64,000 nt of DNA from Armillaria gallica (GCA_037576215.1 JBANDB010000001.1:682001-746000), one strand, 5' to 3'; positions 12,232 to 23,600 are shown, numbered from the stretch's first letter. The notes: generated by a model not told the origin, from the letters alone. Numbers and translations: made by a program.

Positions 12232-12863
12232 ATGGCACAACCAGAAAACATCTGGATGAAATTGGCATCTTTGGTTATGGCCTCTGTCAATCCCGGAACG
12301 TTGTCCTATATCGTAGCGCTTGTTGTCGCCGTCGTGCTGTCGCTGACCACCATCCTGTCGCCCTTCGAACCAGCTTCGATGGTCAAAACCCTTAGCAAGA
12401 CCGTCGAAAAGACATATATCCACTACGATGAACACAAAGATAAGCTGGATCATTCGGCCGGTTTCGAGGACAAGGTCAACAGGTATGCCCGGAACACATA
12501 GTGACAATACAGTTCTCACGGCGCCTCTGTGCAGACTTCGGGTGGAAGCCGTTAAGCTCGAGGAAAGGCACCTCCAAGCGTGTCCTTGACAGACCTTCCT
12601 TCATGGAAACGCTACATTTGGGAGACTAAGGACATCTGGGTGAAAGCACGCCAGCGCCAGCGAGAGATCGTCGAGTTGAGGAAGGGCCTCAAGGTACGCA
12701 TGCCTACAGAATCGCCATGTGAAGAAGCGCTGATATTCGACTGTTGTAGCTGTCAATAGTTAGGGCGCTCAGGGACGAACTTGAGGCGGCCTTGGGGCAC
12801 CACGGTCAAGGAAGGGAAGATATGACCGAGGGCGAAGAAATTGATAGAACCTCCGTCGTTTGA
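12232..12863 (+). pseudogene. Family 'E' small TM protein, copy 1 (frameshifted)
   Basis: Exon 1 is 12232-12482, exon 2 is 12535-12693, exon 3 is 12750-12863; both introns (52 and 56 nt) have GT...AG ends. Exon 1 encodes a short N-terminus, one hydrophobic segment (about residues 24-45, YIVALVVAVVLSLTTIL) and SPFEPASMVKTL...TYIHYDEHKDKLD. Exon 2 is 159 nt, whereas the intact copy on the other arm has 169 nt. A 10-bp deletion near 12586 (after 'caagcgt') shifts the frame and hits a stop within a few codons. Exons 1 and 3 keep the intact lengths (251 and 114 nt). It is convergent with the F copy on the opposite strand. Confidence 0.65.
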
Positions 12864-12869
12864 AAGCAG

Positions 12870-13953
12870 TGTAAGTGATCTTCTGCATCTAAATGCGCAA
12901 CTAATCAGCTCTTGTGATACAGCATTGATGACAGCGCGAACCTTCAATCCTTTGGCAAAACCCCCTCCTCGATAATTGCTGTCCCATATGTAGCCCGATG
13001 GTTTTGTTGTCCCCATTCCTATTTTGCCATCTAAAATAGGTGTAGACTCGACCCGTTGAATTTCAGAATCCACTCAGATCATGAAAGCGACAAGCAGAGA
13101 GCCACAGCAGCACATTAGCCCATGGTTGCGACCAGCACGCGCACGCATAGAGATGCCCTCGTCTTTCTATAATGGTTCGTAGTCTTCGATTCGTCTCCAC
13201 CGTCAAGTGCGAACTCGGTAGGTCACAGGATACCAAGCGCCAGCGCAAATGTCCTGCAACACATAAGTCGCAGATATGGAATGAACAAGAGAATGCGAAC
13301 ATACCATGAAGGTTACGTGCCAATATGAAACCTCGATAAGTGTCGGGAACAATCTATATAGCGCTGACCTCGCAAAGTATGCATAGGTGACAGAACGGCA
13401 GGCCAAACAACAATAGGAATGGTCTTCCGTCGCCCGACCACGGAGTGAGGGAAGACGCGTTCCCGATGACTTCAAGGTCCCGGTGAGCATCCAACGCTGT
13501 CATCAAGTAACGCCGCATTGACGCCTGGGCGAAATATATAGGTAATGCTCGCGCTGAACTTCGATGTCGGGGAGTACTTCGTAGCCAGGGCGATAATGAA
13601 TATGGACTGCTCAACGTCAGGTCCGGAAGATTGCGATCCTTCGTTATAACCTTCTCCCGCTCGTGCTGAATCTCTACAGGGCGAGACTCCCTTGCTCGCC
13701 CTTCTACTTGTGGGGTTGAACGACCGGCCTCTCGTTACTACTCCGTGTCCATGGCGTGGGGGCATGGGCATACTGGAGGCAGCGAGTAAGGTCTAACGGT
13801 TGCATGGGGCCAACCTCGTAGTTGGACCATACTTTCGCTTGTTAATAATGAAAGAACTGTAACGTCGCTTGGGACGTAGCACCCGCCACGTGCAACGTAC
13901 GTCGGTCCTGAGCAAGTGGCGGCCTCTGCAAGAACGGGACAGAACGACGACAA
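12870..13953 (-). pseudogene. Family 'F' gene copy 1, unrecognised
   Basis: The minus strand shows a 3' exon pair: ...LYRLFPTLIEVSYWHVTF up to 13305, a 51-nt intron (13254-13304), then DICAGAWYPVTYRVRT and a stop at 13203. Upstream frames carry the phrase ATKYSPTSKFSA.ITYI, shared with the other three copies. In copy 2 the coding sequence runs further downstream through another intron, so the stop at 13203 may be secondary. Intact exon order cannot be rebuilt, and no domain is recognised. The F tail overlaps the E tail on the opposite strand. Confidence 0.4.
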
Positions 13954-14878
13954 GGAGATGTCGTGATGCTACTTCGATCCCTGATGGTCACGGAAGACAA
14001 ACATCGTGGTGGTGAGATTCAGAAAGGCCATTGATTCGACAGTCACACAGCAAGCCCAGGCGTCCATCGGCACTGGACAAGATGCATGTCTCCAAGTAAG
14101 CTAGACAGCTTTTAAATAAGAAATACGAAAGGTAAGGCGAAAAAAAAACTGACCTGGCTGCAGCTTTCTCCAGTATTTGTGAGGGCAAGTTGGGTTTGCA
14201 GACCTGCCACCCAGAATCCTCCGGCAGCCCTTCCGCATTCACCTGGGAACTTTCTGCCCTCACCTCTGTTGTGTAATGCACGAAGTAGGAGACGACGAGG
14301 GGGTGCTTGGTCGAGGGAGAAGTGACGAGAGAGTTTTGCAAGCGGATAAGCGGGATAGAGAGACGTGTCATTTCTAGACAGGCCAAACAGAGGACAGCAG
14401 GCGATTATGCTAGTCTTTGGACCGTTGTTGACGTCTTCATAAGGAAGTTGCCGGGATCGGTTCTGCGATCAAGACCGACCCAAAACTCGATGTCGGATAG
14501 CCGGCAGGATAGTGGGAGAGGCAAATATTATCGTATATGGAGGGAATTTGGTTACGACCAAGGACTGGAATGGATTGTCTTACTCAATGTTTTGGGTGCA
14601 CAAGTTTTCGTCGTACCTTGGTTGTACCCGGAAATTGCCCGGATCAGGTTTCCCATCAGACATTGGTCCCCATATGGCAAGCCTCAGTGTGAGTCATCCG
14701 TTTCCCATCAGATATCGGTCCCCGTATGGCTAGCCTCAGTGAGTCATCCGTTTCCCATCAGACATCGGTCCCCATATGGCAAGCCTCAGTGTGAGTCATT
14801 CGGTTCCCATCAGACATTGGTCCTCATATGGCAGGCGCCGGTATGAGTCATTCGGCTCCAATGAGAAATCGGTCCCCG
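13890..14878 (+). repeat. Left core arm of palindrome 1
   Basis: Reverse complement of 14968-15956 over 989 bp with no difference in the stretches I compared (coordinates sum to 29846 throughout). Left of 13890 the two sides diverge abruptly: the right arm has an extra 'cttgcac' and then several percent divergence. The inner 480 bp (from 14401) is present only in palindrome 1, not in palindrome 2. Confidence 0.85.
14649..14878 (+). repeat. Tandem repeat of about 52 bp, 4.5 units, left side
   Basis: Successive units start near 14649, 14700, 14751 and 14802. Each begins 'tttcccatcaga' (or 'gttcccatcaga'), continues 'cggtcccc.tatggc.agcctcagtg' and ends 'gagtcat.cg'. A partial fifth unit ('gctccaatgaga...') ends at the palindrome spacer. 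Units differ by a few bases and by a 2-bp length change. A mirrored array occupies 14968-15197. Confidence 0.8.
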
Positions 14879-14967
14879 TAAGGAAGTTTTTCTTTGGCAT
14901 CCACCAGCTCGTTTCGCCAATTTCTTATTGGAACGGAATGACTCAGACTGAGGCCTGCCATCTCCTG
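14879..14967. other. 89-bp asymmetric spacer at the centre of palindrome 1
   Basis: This is the only non-mirrored sequence at the centre of the palindrome. Its right half ('atttcttattggaac...ctgaggcctgcc') is itself a diverged extra unit of the flanking 52-bp array, in the orientation of the right arm. Confidence 0.75.
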
Positions 14968-15956
14968 CGGGGACCGATTTCTCATTGGAGCCGAATGACT
15001 CATACCGGCGCCTGCCATATGAGGACCAATGTCTGATGGGAACCGAATGACTCACACTGAGGCTTGCCATATGGGGACCGATGTCTGATGGGAAACGGAT
15101 GACTCACTGAGGCTAGCCATACGGGGACCGATATCTGATGGGAAACGGATGACTCACACTGAGGCTTGCCATATGGGGACCAATGTCTGATGGGAAACCT
15201 GATCCGGGCAATTTCCGGGTACAACCAAGGTACGACGAAAACTTGTGCACCCAAAACATTGAGTAAGACAATCCATTCCAGTCCTTGGTCGTAACCAAAT
15301 TCCCTCCATATACGATAATATTTGCCTCTCCCACTATCCTGCCGGCTATCCGACATCGAGTTTTGGGTCGGTCTTGATCGCAGAACCGATCCCGGCAACT
15401 TCCTTATGAAGACGTCAACAACGGTCCAAAGACTAGCATAATCGCCTGCTGTCCTCTGTTTGGCCTGTCTAGAAATGACACGTCTCTCTATCCCGCTTAT
15501 CCGCTTGCAAAACTCTCTCGTCACTTCTCCCTCGACCAAGCACCCCCTCGTCGTCTCCTACTTCGTGCATTACACAACAGAGGTGAGGGCAGAAAGTTCC
15601 CAGGTGAATGCGGAAGGGCTGCCGGAGGATTCTGGGTGGCAGGTCTGCAAACCCAACTTGCCCTCACAAATACTGGAGAAAGCTGCAGCCAGGTCAGTTT
15701 TTTTTTCGCCTTACCTTTCGTATTTCTTATTTAAAAGCTGTCTAGCTTACTTGGAGACATGCATCTTGTCCAGTGCCGATGGACGCCTGGGCTTGCTGTG
15801 TGACTGTCGAATCAATGGCCTTTCTGAATCTCACCACCACGATGTTTGTCTTCCGTGACCATCAGGGATCGAAGTAGCATCACGACATCTCCTTGTCGTC
15901 GTTCTGTCCCGTTCTTGCAGAGGCCGCCACTTGCTCAGGACCGACGTACGTTGCAC
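14968..15956 (-). repeat. Right core arm of palindrome 1
   Basis: Mirror of 13890-14878. It includes the inverted 52-bp array (14968-15197) and the F-family 5' region with ORF 15460-15858 in mirrored duplicate. Confidence 0.85.
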
Positions 15957-16970
15957 CTTGCACGTGGCAGGCGCCGCCCAGTTCCACTTCCCAAGCGACC
16001 TTGCAACCCTTGTTTATCACAAAGGGCATTGAATTGTTATGTTACGGAAGTGGACGTGATCACCTGGTTGGTCCCATGCAGTCGTTAGATTATTCGCTCT
16101 CTTCAGCATACCCATTGCCCACTATGAACACAGGGGCTGTAACGGGAGCATCGTTGTCCAATCTCGCAAGCAGAAGGGCAAGCAAGCGAGTACAATACGA
16201 CGATTTAGCACCACGAGCGGGAGGAGTCGAACGCGAGGCCACTGAAGTGAGAATGGATCCCATACTTTCGTGGTCTGACGAGTAGTTCAATTTCATTCTC
16301 GCCCTGGAGACGAAGTACCCCCTGACATCGAAGTTCAGCGCGACCACTGTCTACATGTTTCGGCTAGGTGTCAATACGGCGTCACTCGGTGACAGCGTTG
16401 GATGCTCACCGGACCTTGAAGACGTCTTTTCCCCCTCCCCTCAGGTGTCCATTTCTATTGATATGTGACCTATCGTTCTGTCATCTAGGTGTACTTTGCG
16501 AGGTCAACGCCGTCTAGGTTGTCCCTGACACTTATCGACAGTGGCACGTAGCCTTCGTAGTATGTTCACATTCTTTTGTTCATCGCCTACCTACAACTTA
16601 TCTTTTACAGGACATCTGCGCCGGTGCTTGGTTTCCTGTGACCTATCGAGCGCGCGCTCGACGAAGGAGACGAGCCAATGACTACGGACCATTATGGAAA
16701 GCCGAGGACGTCTCTGTACGTGCGCGTGTCGCTCACAACCATGAACTGATGTACTGCAGATACCTTTCGCCTCTCGACCTGCCTGCGGAGGCTGTCTGGT
16801 GGATTCCGAAACTGAATCGAATTTGATTCAACATAGATGGTACAATGGCGGTGGGACATCGAAAAAATCGGACTTCAAAACGGCAACAATAATCGGGGAG
16901 GAAAAGATTGAAGGCTGGTACTATCACCGATGCTACAAGTACAAGAGCTGATTAGTTGCGCATTTGGAAA
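15846..16970 (+). pseudogene. Family 'F' gene copy 2, unrecognised
   Basis: Plus-strand counterpart of 12870-13953. Near 16537 a 7-bp deletion relative to copy 1 ('cttatcgac' followed directly by 'agtggcacg') shifts the frame, so this copy is broken. Downstream it preserves the best C-terminus of the family: an exon starting at GACATCTGCGCC (about 16610), a 44-nt intron ending in GTACTGCAG near 16760, then an open frame with PACGGCLVDSETES and ending GWYYHRCYKYKS-stop at about 16949. Family unknown; the Cys pairs in the last exon might bind metal, but this is a guess. Confidence 0.4.
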
Positions 16971-17004
16971 CCGAAGATCGCTTGCAATACTTGCAATTAC
17001 TCCC

Positions 17005-17644
17005 TCAAACGGCGGATATTCCATCAAGCTCTTCGTCCCCGGTCGTCTCTTCTCTCTCTTGGCCGTGGCGCCCAAAGGCCGCCTCTAGTTCGTCCCTGCG
17101 CGCTCTAACTATTGCCAGCTACAATAGTCGGATTTCAGCACTGCTTCACATGACAATTGTATAGATATGCGTACCTTGAGGGCCTTCCTCAACTCGACGA
17201 TCTCTCGCTGGCGCTGGCGTGCCTTCACCCAGATGTTCTTAGTCTCCCAAATGTAGCGTCTCCATGAACGAAGGTCTGTCAAGGATATATCATCGTACGC
17301 TTGGAGGTGCCTTTCCTTGAGTTTGAAGGCTTCTACCTGAAGTCTATAGAAGATTCATGAGAGCTGTATTGTCACCACGTGTTCTGGGCATACCTCTTGA
17401 CTCTGTTGTCGAAAGCGGCCGATTCATCCAGTATATTCTTGTGTTCATCATAGTGGATATATGTCTTTTCGACGGTCTTGTTAAGGGTTTTGACCATCGA
17501 AGCTGGTTTGAAGGGCGACAGGATGGTGGACAGCGACACTCCGATGACGACGACAAGCGCTACGGTATAGGACAAAATCCCAGGATTGACAGAGACCACA
17601 AACAAAGACGCCAATTCCATCACATTATTTTCGGGTTGTGGCAT
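17005..17644 (-). CDS. Family 'E' small single-pass membrane protein, intact copy
   Basis: Three exons on the minus strand, 17394-17644, 17175-17343 and 17005-17118, give 534 nt in frame (177 aa). Introns are 50 and 56 nt with GTATGC...CTATAG and GTACGC...TTGTAG ends. Residues about 25-43 are hydrophobic (YTVALVVVIGVSLSTIL), followed by SPFKPASMVKTLNKTVEKTY. The remainder is charged and helical: TDLRSWRRYIWETK, then ARQRQREIVELRKALKLAIV, then an acidic tail. It looks like a membrane-anchored protein with a long cytoplasmic or lumenal helix. Function is unknown and I recognise no named domain. Exon lengths match copies 1, 3 and 4, which carry a deletion or a stop, so this is the only member with a full reading frame. 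It is convergent with the F copy. Confidence 0.65.
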
Positions 17645-18195
17645 TGGTAGATGTCGATGAGAGCTTAGAAGTCGATGATGGGGTCAAATATTTTGCAGAA
17701 AGCTGCTGTCCGCCCTTGTCAGCCACGTCTGTCCGCTGATTGCCGGTGGCCGAACGCACAAAGAGACTAGTACTTGCAGTGACCTGTACTTGGGCGCGTA
17801 TGCCGCCTTCCAACGATGTGAAGCTGAAATTTGAAATTATTTACAGGACCACTTTCACCGCCCGCGTACTTACGCCTTGGTGAATAAAGCAGGACAATTG
17901 ATATAGGCTTGCCAACAGCCTCGTAGGAGCCTGGCAAGCGCTTACTGAGTTACTCCAGAACACGGGTATTTAGAAACTTTTTGTTTTTGCTATCGGGTGC
18001 CCGAAATCATCAATGGGTAGAGGATATACATCCTCGTACTACATCTGACCTATACCGGAGGTCGCACGGACCTTAAGAAAGGAGTCAGTGTCTCCAAACT
18101 TGAAAGCGCTGCGGCAGAAGACGGCGGATGGCTAAAACAATACAATCGGAGCTTGAAAATCGGCAAGGGGTAATTTGCACCTCATTATTACCAAG

Positions 18196-18884
18196 GATGG
18201 CCTCAAGGGGCTACCGGAATGTCGGCCTGGTACACTGGGCAGGTAGGTAGGTCCAGAGCGGTGTCGAAAAAAAATAAAAGTGAACCACCTCATTTTTGGT
18301 CAGAAAATGGCTCCAAACTCGTCATAATTGCATGCTTTATGGGTTTTCCACCTTATTATAGGGTCTATGACCACACACTGCCAATAACGTGACACATCCG
18401 CCTTCAATTTCACACCACAACGCCGACAGATGGGAGCGCTGACCTATTCTCCTGCAAGTGTGCCTCATATTCTTAGTTCTGAGGAACTTGAATGGATCAA
18501 CAGCTGTTTTCATGTGATTGTACAAGTAAGCTTCTCACAAGTCCTCATATTGTATCTAAACCAGGCATAGAATGCTTGAGGTGAGCTGTAGAGGTGTGTT
18601 AATGGATAGATTATTCGAGTGAAACAATGAGTGTCATACAAGATGTATTGTAAGAGGCTGTCTTGACGCTCGTGAACTCGTAGGAAGCCAATTGGAATGT
18701 AGCCAGAGAGACGGAAGCAAGACGATGACACCACGTCATTGAACGGCAACAGCCGAATTGCCCGAAATAGATATGTGACGTCATAAATGTCACGTGGAGG
18801 TAGGTAGGTCCAAGCTCCATGCACGAAAAATATTAATCGACCCCATGTCATTTTTTTTCATTCCGGTAGCCCCTTGGATGGCCT
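18196..18884. mobile_element. Non-autonomous hAT-like element (673 bp) with 8-bp TSD
   Basis: A perfect 18-bp terminal inverted repeat, CAAGGGGCTACCGGAATG, lies at 18204-18221 and inverted at 18859-18876. It is flanked by an 8-bp direct repeat GATGGCCT at 18196-18203 and 18877-18884. Eight-base duplications and ends beginning YARNG are characteristic of hAT elements. The interior is AT-rich, with 'aggtaggtaggtcc' present near both ends, and has no transposase frame. The paralogous position in other unit copies (for example around 34865 and 41235) lacks the insert. Confidence 0.85.
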
Positions 18885-19531
18885 ATCTACTTGTTGGACA
18901 TGCCTCTGCCGCCCAAGAAGGGTCATAGACATACTTTCCTCAACGAAATATGCAGGCCACGATACAGGTGCCGCCAAGGCTGAAATGCCAATGTGCGCCT
19001 TTTCTCTGCCATATCATCAACTAATTTCCAGATATTATAGATGGTATCTAATCTTCGTTTCTCAACACAACAGTCGTGCGGAAGTTTGAAACCTGGTGCG
19101 CCTCTTTCTGTTGACGTGCCTCTCAGTTATTGACTTCTCTATATCAGATGAATCTCCACAACGATGAATGTATCTCTTTCGGTGAGCTGAGATGTTGTCA
19201 ATGGACCTTCGGAACAATTGCAGTGCGGCCATCCTGATTTCCATAGCATGTGTGCGTTTACTGGTGCCCACTAGTTTCGTGCAATCAATTCCAACTTATG
19301 GTGTTCGTGAAAAAAAGTAACTTGTACTGGTCAGGATATGAAGATGGCGATTGAGGAGACATTGAAACGGATGCTGGTGCGTAAAGTTCTCTAGCATAAA
19401 TATACCTACTCATCCAGCCTCGCAGAAGAGCATACAATGAAGCCTTCTTTTTCTGGAAACATATCCTCCGGTTTGCAAGAGACTCGCGAGGTCGCGCTCA
19501 GAATTCCAAAGGAGGAGGACAAGTTTAGATC

Positions 19532-19903
19532 TTGAACATGGTACTTCCCACCCTCCCCGCCTGCTCTCAAGCCAAATACTGCAATTTAGTTAACCCACAG
19601 GACACGTCCATTCACATATCAAATATATCGACAATTTTTCACACGCCGCAGCCCCCACCAAATGCAGGGTTTTTGCAGCCGGATGCTCAAGGAATTGCGC
19701 GCGGCCGCTTCACTGTGCTGGTTACGGAACAGCTGTTACCCCATGAAGGTCATCTTCATCTACTAGGCACCCAGAGACTCGCGACCTCTCATATATCAAA
19801 GCCTTTGACCAATTCTGTATCCATACCACTGTCCAAAACTTTCATTTCGGCACGGCCTTTGATGATTTTCCTGGCTCAATATGCACCTAACATTTGTCAT
19901 TGA
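19532..19903 (+). CDS. D-segment ORF, best-preserved copy (123 aa)
   Basis: Uninterrupted frame holding the conserved phrases PDAQGIARGRFTVLVTEQLL, HLHLLGTQ, PLSKTFISARPLMIFLAQYAPN. The same phrases appear in order but in broken frames in the other four D copies, which argues that this strand and frame once coded for protein. It is probably an exon or fusion of exons. No domain recognised, no signal peptide or membrane helix. Confidence 0.3.
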   Translation: MNMVLPTLPACSQAKYCNLVNPQDTSIHISNISTIFHTPQPPPNAGFLQPDAQGIARGRFTVLVTEQLLPHEGHLHLLGTQRLATSHISKPLTNSVSIPLSKTFISARPLMIFLAQYAPNICH

Positions 19904-21040
19904 AAATTTTCATCCTTTGCTGTACTCGCAGCACGATAATCGTCTCACTGTTACATTGGCGATTTTCTCCATGGGATGGTCATAGTGGTACGCTTCAAAA
20001 AAGATGGAGTGCGGATGTTTTGCGGTCTGAAAGCCATCATGCTGGGGTGTCTAAGCCCACGTTCCATGAAAACTGGTAACCACTGGCGCGGGATTCTCTA
20101 CAGAGGATGAGCCTAACTCCTGAACAACGTATGTCTCGCTTGTTCTGCGCTGCTAGTCTTGAGCTAATTGCCGTAGGTCGACCATTGCAATTTAATGGCA
20201 AATTTCTTCAATGTGCTGGGAATGGTGCATCAAAACTGCCTCACGAGAGCTCATAGAACGGCCCTGAACGAGGTCGTCGTTGTCTACCCACTGCAATCAT
20301 AACGAGGGCCTTGGGCTCATAACGATAGCAGCTGTCATTTCCAGTTTCATACCGCTCATCGACCAAGAGGTCATTGCCAAGTGTGGTTGAAGCCTACATC
20401 GCGAACGTCCAGAGTGTCTCCTGGTGCGTTACTCAGCTATCGTTTCGATCGATACGTATCTGACGTTGCAAATAGTACACCGATCGACAATGAATATCAG
20501 CATTCTTTCATGTCGCCCTCTCAACATGACATCCAAGCATCGCCATCAGCGATTACGCACACAGGACAGCTGTAAAAAGATGTATGTCGTTCAAGGAGGG
20601 GATAATGTATCCCGTGGATATTGAACCGGACTCGTTTCTTCGCGATTGGGTGGACAACGGGGGCCTGGCCTGACCGGACAACGCCACGTCTGTCACGGTG
20701 CAGAACGCTCTGGCTTCCCCCCGTTGATGACGCAGTGAAGAAATGGAGGAAACGTCAAAGAGCCGCTGGGATGTTTTTTTCTCTCATCCGCTATACGCCC
20801 TTTGGATGGAGCCAGCTCCACATTAAACAAATTCTCGATTACCTCCTCCAATTTTCCTGAAGAGACGCTACGCACGATCTAGGACCCATTGCTATTCTCA
20901 AGGGAAGGTTGGCACCTTTGTTCCCGATATCATATTCTCGTTTCTGGAAGACACCAGGCGGACCCAAACCATGTGACATGACTGCAGTCTAAATTTCTGT
21001 TCCACCCCCACACCGGATCCACTACTATAAGCGCACTGGC

Positions 21041-21840
21041 AATGACCAGGGAACACTTCGTTCCCTGTCGCAACACAGAGCGAGTGGTCGTCTTGCAAGG
21101 GCGAAGCCGTCGTTAGGTGACGCGATATTGACGACTGATAGTCGAGGTTGAGATGGCAAGCGATGGTTTAGCATGCTGTTCAAGGGCTGGTATCCACTAC
21201 ACAGCCTTCAATTATATGGGAAAACATTCCAGGAGCTGTTCCACCAGACCGCGTGTCTCTCAACTATGATTCGGGCCCCGACTCCGTTAATGCGTAGCAT
21301 ATGCCTGAAATCTGGCATCTCTCCTTGTTGATTGTTACCATTGGTTCCAGAATCCCTTTCGCCGTCTTGCACATATCTAACGTACAGGCAGCCATGTCAT
21401 AAGGCAGTTGTGGGGCCAGGGAAGAGATACTCGTATGTCTTCAGGTCGTCCCTAATACAGTCGTAGATTGTCACAGAAGGGGGTGGTGGCCATATTGTGG
21501 GTTATAGAGAATGAGGCGTTGTCTGTACAAATGCTCAGCGCCGCAGGGAGAAATACACTGTACTTTTGCATAAGTGTTCGGTAGATTAATAGAAAAGAGC
21601 CAAGACAGAGGTAAGAAACCCTAACCTAAGCCTGAACGTCCCTTCCTTCATTGCCACCGTCACTGCGAGTAGGCCATCCTTCCTTGGTCTGGAGATTCCA
21701 TGCAGTAAGGATTCCTACACTATGGGTCCTTGCTGTCGTCTCTTTCATGGATCAGTCGGTACACAGCTTATAGGATTTCCTCTCGACCGCGTAGCTGGCC
21801 AGTATTCGCCTATGAAAAACGACCGGCTTCCGGCACGGCT
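21041..21840. other. No supported gene
   Basis: This stretch interrupts the collinearity of unit copy II. There are no ORFs over about 60 residues and no repeat shared with other parts of the window that I could see. Confidence 0.35.
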
Positions 21841-21844
21841 CTCT

Positions 21845-23100
21845 TGCACTCTTGAAAGCTGCATCTATATGCACGAATGACGCTACTGTACTTCCGGATG
21901 GACGTCTTGATGGGACTGAATTTGCTGGATGGGCTACTCTCCAGGTATGTAATACTCTCCTTCATACCGCCCAATCTGACGGCTTCTGCTAGAGCTTACC
22001 TTCCGTGAGGTCATTCAGGCTGAATGTTCTGCCAGGGCGATATCAACCTGTGCTGGTGGCGCGCCTACTGGTACGCACACATTGCATCTCCGGCTCACCT
22101 CGAACTGATTCATCGATGATACAGATGCACCAACCTGTCTACGTCTCCTTCGACCACTAGGCTGCAGCGTGATGGCGTCTTTCCATGTCACCAGCGTCAT
22201 CGCGTCATGGCCTATCTTGATTGAACATCCGCATCTCACGAACCCTCCTCCTCCAGAGCGGGAGTCGAAGTTTTTGATCCCCTCCGGCTGCTCGGGCGTG
22301 TGTACCTATCAAAGTGTACCGTTGGATTGTTTCGCCCCTTTTGGCGGGGTAAATCCAGGACCACTCGGCCCATGGCCTGTCCACATCCTTTCGCAATTGC
22401 GTACAACTCATCTTCTCCGCGTTAAACCAAGCCACACTTCTTTGCCTGGCACTTTGCCTACCGCCACATCCTCCAATGTTTATACATGCATCTCCGGTTT
22501 ACCTGGAACTGAACGATCGATGATATACCAACCTTACTAGTCTCGCCAAAGCTGTCACCACTAGGAGACCCTCTATGTTCATCATCCAAGACAACTCTAT
22601 CATCGTCGCACGGCCTATCTCGACAACACGTCTGCACTAACTCTCCTTCTCCAGAGTGGTAGTTGAAGATTTTTGATCTCCTTCAACAACTCGGGCGTAC
22701 CGTCGAGGGAGGACAATTTGTTATACCTATCAAGTGGGTTGTTTTGCCCTGTTTGGTGGGGTGAATCTCAAGGAATAGTCGGCTTATATGACCTATCCGC
22801 ATCCTTTCCCAATTGCATACAACATCTTCCCTCTGCGTTAATCCAAGCGATACTTCCTTCAAAGCTCGTCACTTCATCTTTGCCTGGCTGTGGTGCTATT
22901 CCATCCTCCAATGGGTGCCAACCACCTCATCACATGCGGTCTTTTTCGGAACTGATGCACCATGCAATGCCGATGGAGCTCAGCGACTATCCAGCTACAA
23001 TTTGAAGAGGGTGTTGGAGAACCAGATGTCGTCGGGAATTGCGCAGTACAACTGCAGCGCTCTGACCATAGATAATACTCCCATCTCGCAATAGGTGTGC
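21845..23100 (+). pseudogene. Family 'K' gene, copy on the plus strand (degraded)
   Basis: An exon encoding ICTNDATVLPDGRLDGTEF and ending TLQ at about 21937 is followed by a 48-nt GT...AG intron. A second exon encodes SLPSVRSFRLNVLPGRYQPV up to about 22068, then a 54-nt intron beginning GTACGCACAC, then an exon starting MHQPVYVSF. The last exon soon meets a stop. Later blocks (22560-23095) match the long K frame at 7176-7790 ('VGEPDVVGNC.VQL...SDH') but with several stops. Two partly overlapping K-like 3' segments (about 22160-22520 and 22560-23095) suggest a local tandem duplication. Confidence 0.45.
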
Positions 23101-23159
23101 ATTTCTCCATTTCATACGGCCCGCCATCTAAGTTTTATGAATCAGGCAAACAGAAACTG

Positions 23160-23600
23160 TCAACGAAATGGTGACTCTGCCGTCATCGGAACCTGGTTTC
23201 GTCACTTGTCTGCTATCTGTTGGAGAGCGTGAAGCTTCTTCATCGAGGCAGGAAGGGGTGCCATGTCATCACCGGACTATATACCTAATATCCTCATTCC
23301 CTATGCACATGTACTTACAGCAAGTGGAATCTATCACGTTGCTCGCGAACACGCTTCAAGGACTCATTGGTACAATCCGCGTTTAGCGGATGTCCTCGGT
23401 TCGATTCCAAGGGGGTGGATACTCGATGCGGAGACTTTTTTGAAGACAGTGTTTCGACGTCCTCACGCAGTCATCGGAATTATGCATAGCTCCTGCTTAT
23501 GTGGCTTTAGTCATAGAATATCGCAAGTGCTTTTGTACTTGATAAACAAAGGAACTCACACCGTACAGTACGGAACATAAGAGGGGACCAAATTGATTAG
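23160..23600 (+). other. No confident gene; short ORFs
   Basis: ORFs of 72 and 105 residues overlap at 23168-23580. The sequence around 23290-23460 ('ctcgcgaacacg...actcattggtacaatccgcgtttag') recurs inverted at 47040-47190, so it is a shared duplicated segment between the G and K genes in both places. No domain seen. Confidence 0.35.

Larger units (their letters stand above)
8955..14400 (+). repeat. Repeat unit copy I (about 5.45 kb)
   Basis: This block aligns collinearly with 32000-37585 at an offset of about 23.15 kb (for example 9000 with 32200, 10400 with 33700, 12232 with 35377, 14000 with 37190), and in reverse with 15446-21040 and 38518-44110. Segment order is B (9.0-9.5), C (9.5-10.4), D (10.4-11.8), E gene (12.2-12.9), F gene (13.0-14.4). 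The shared end of all copies is the motif 'gaggacagcag', after which copies I/II and III/IV have different junction sequences. Confidence 0.8.
15446..21040 (-). repeat. Repeat unit copy II (inverted)
   Basis: Runs opposite to copy I with segments F, E, D, C and part of B in mirrored order. It is clearly diverged from copy I outside the 989-bp core and carries a 673-bp hAT-like insertion at 18204-18876. The B segment stops near 21040, and the next 800 bases do not match other units. Confidence 0.75.

Noticed and set aside
14649..15197. CRISPR-like array
   Set aside because: Units are contiguous 52-bp tandem repeats without unique spacers, and the genome is fungal.
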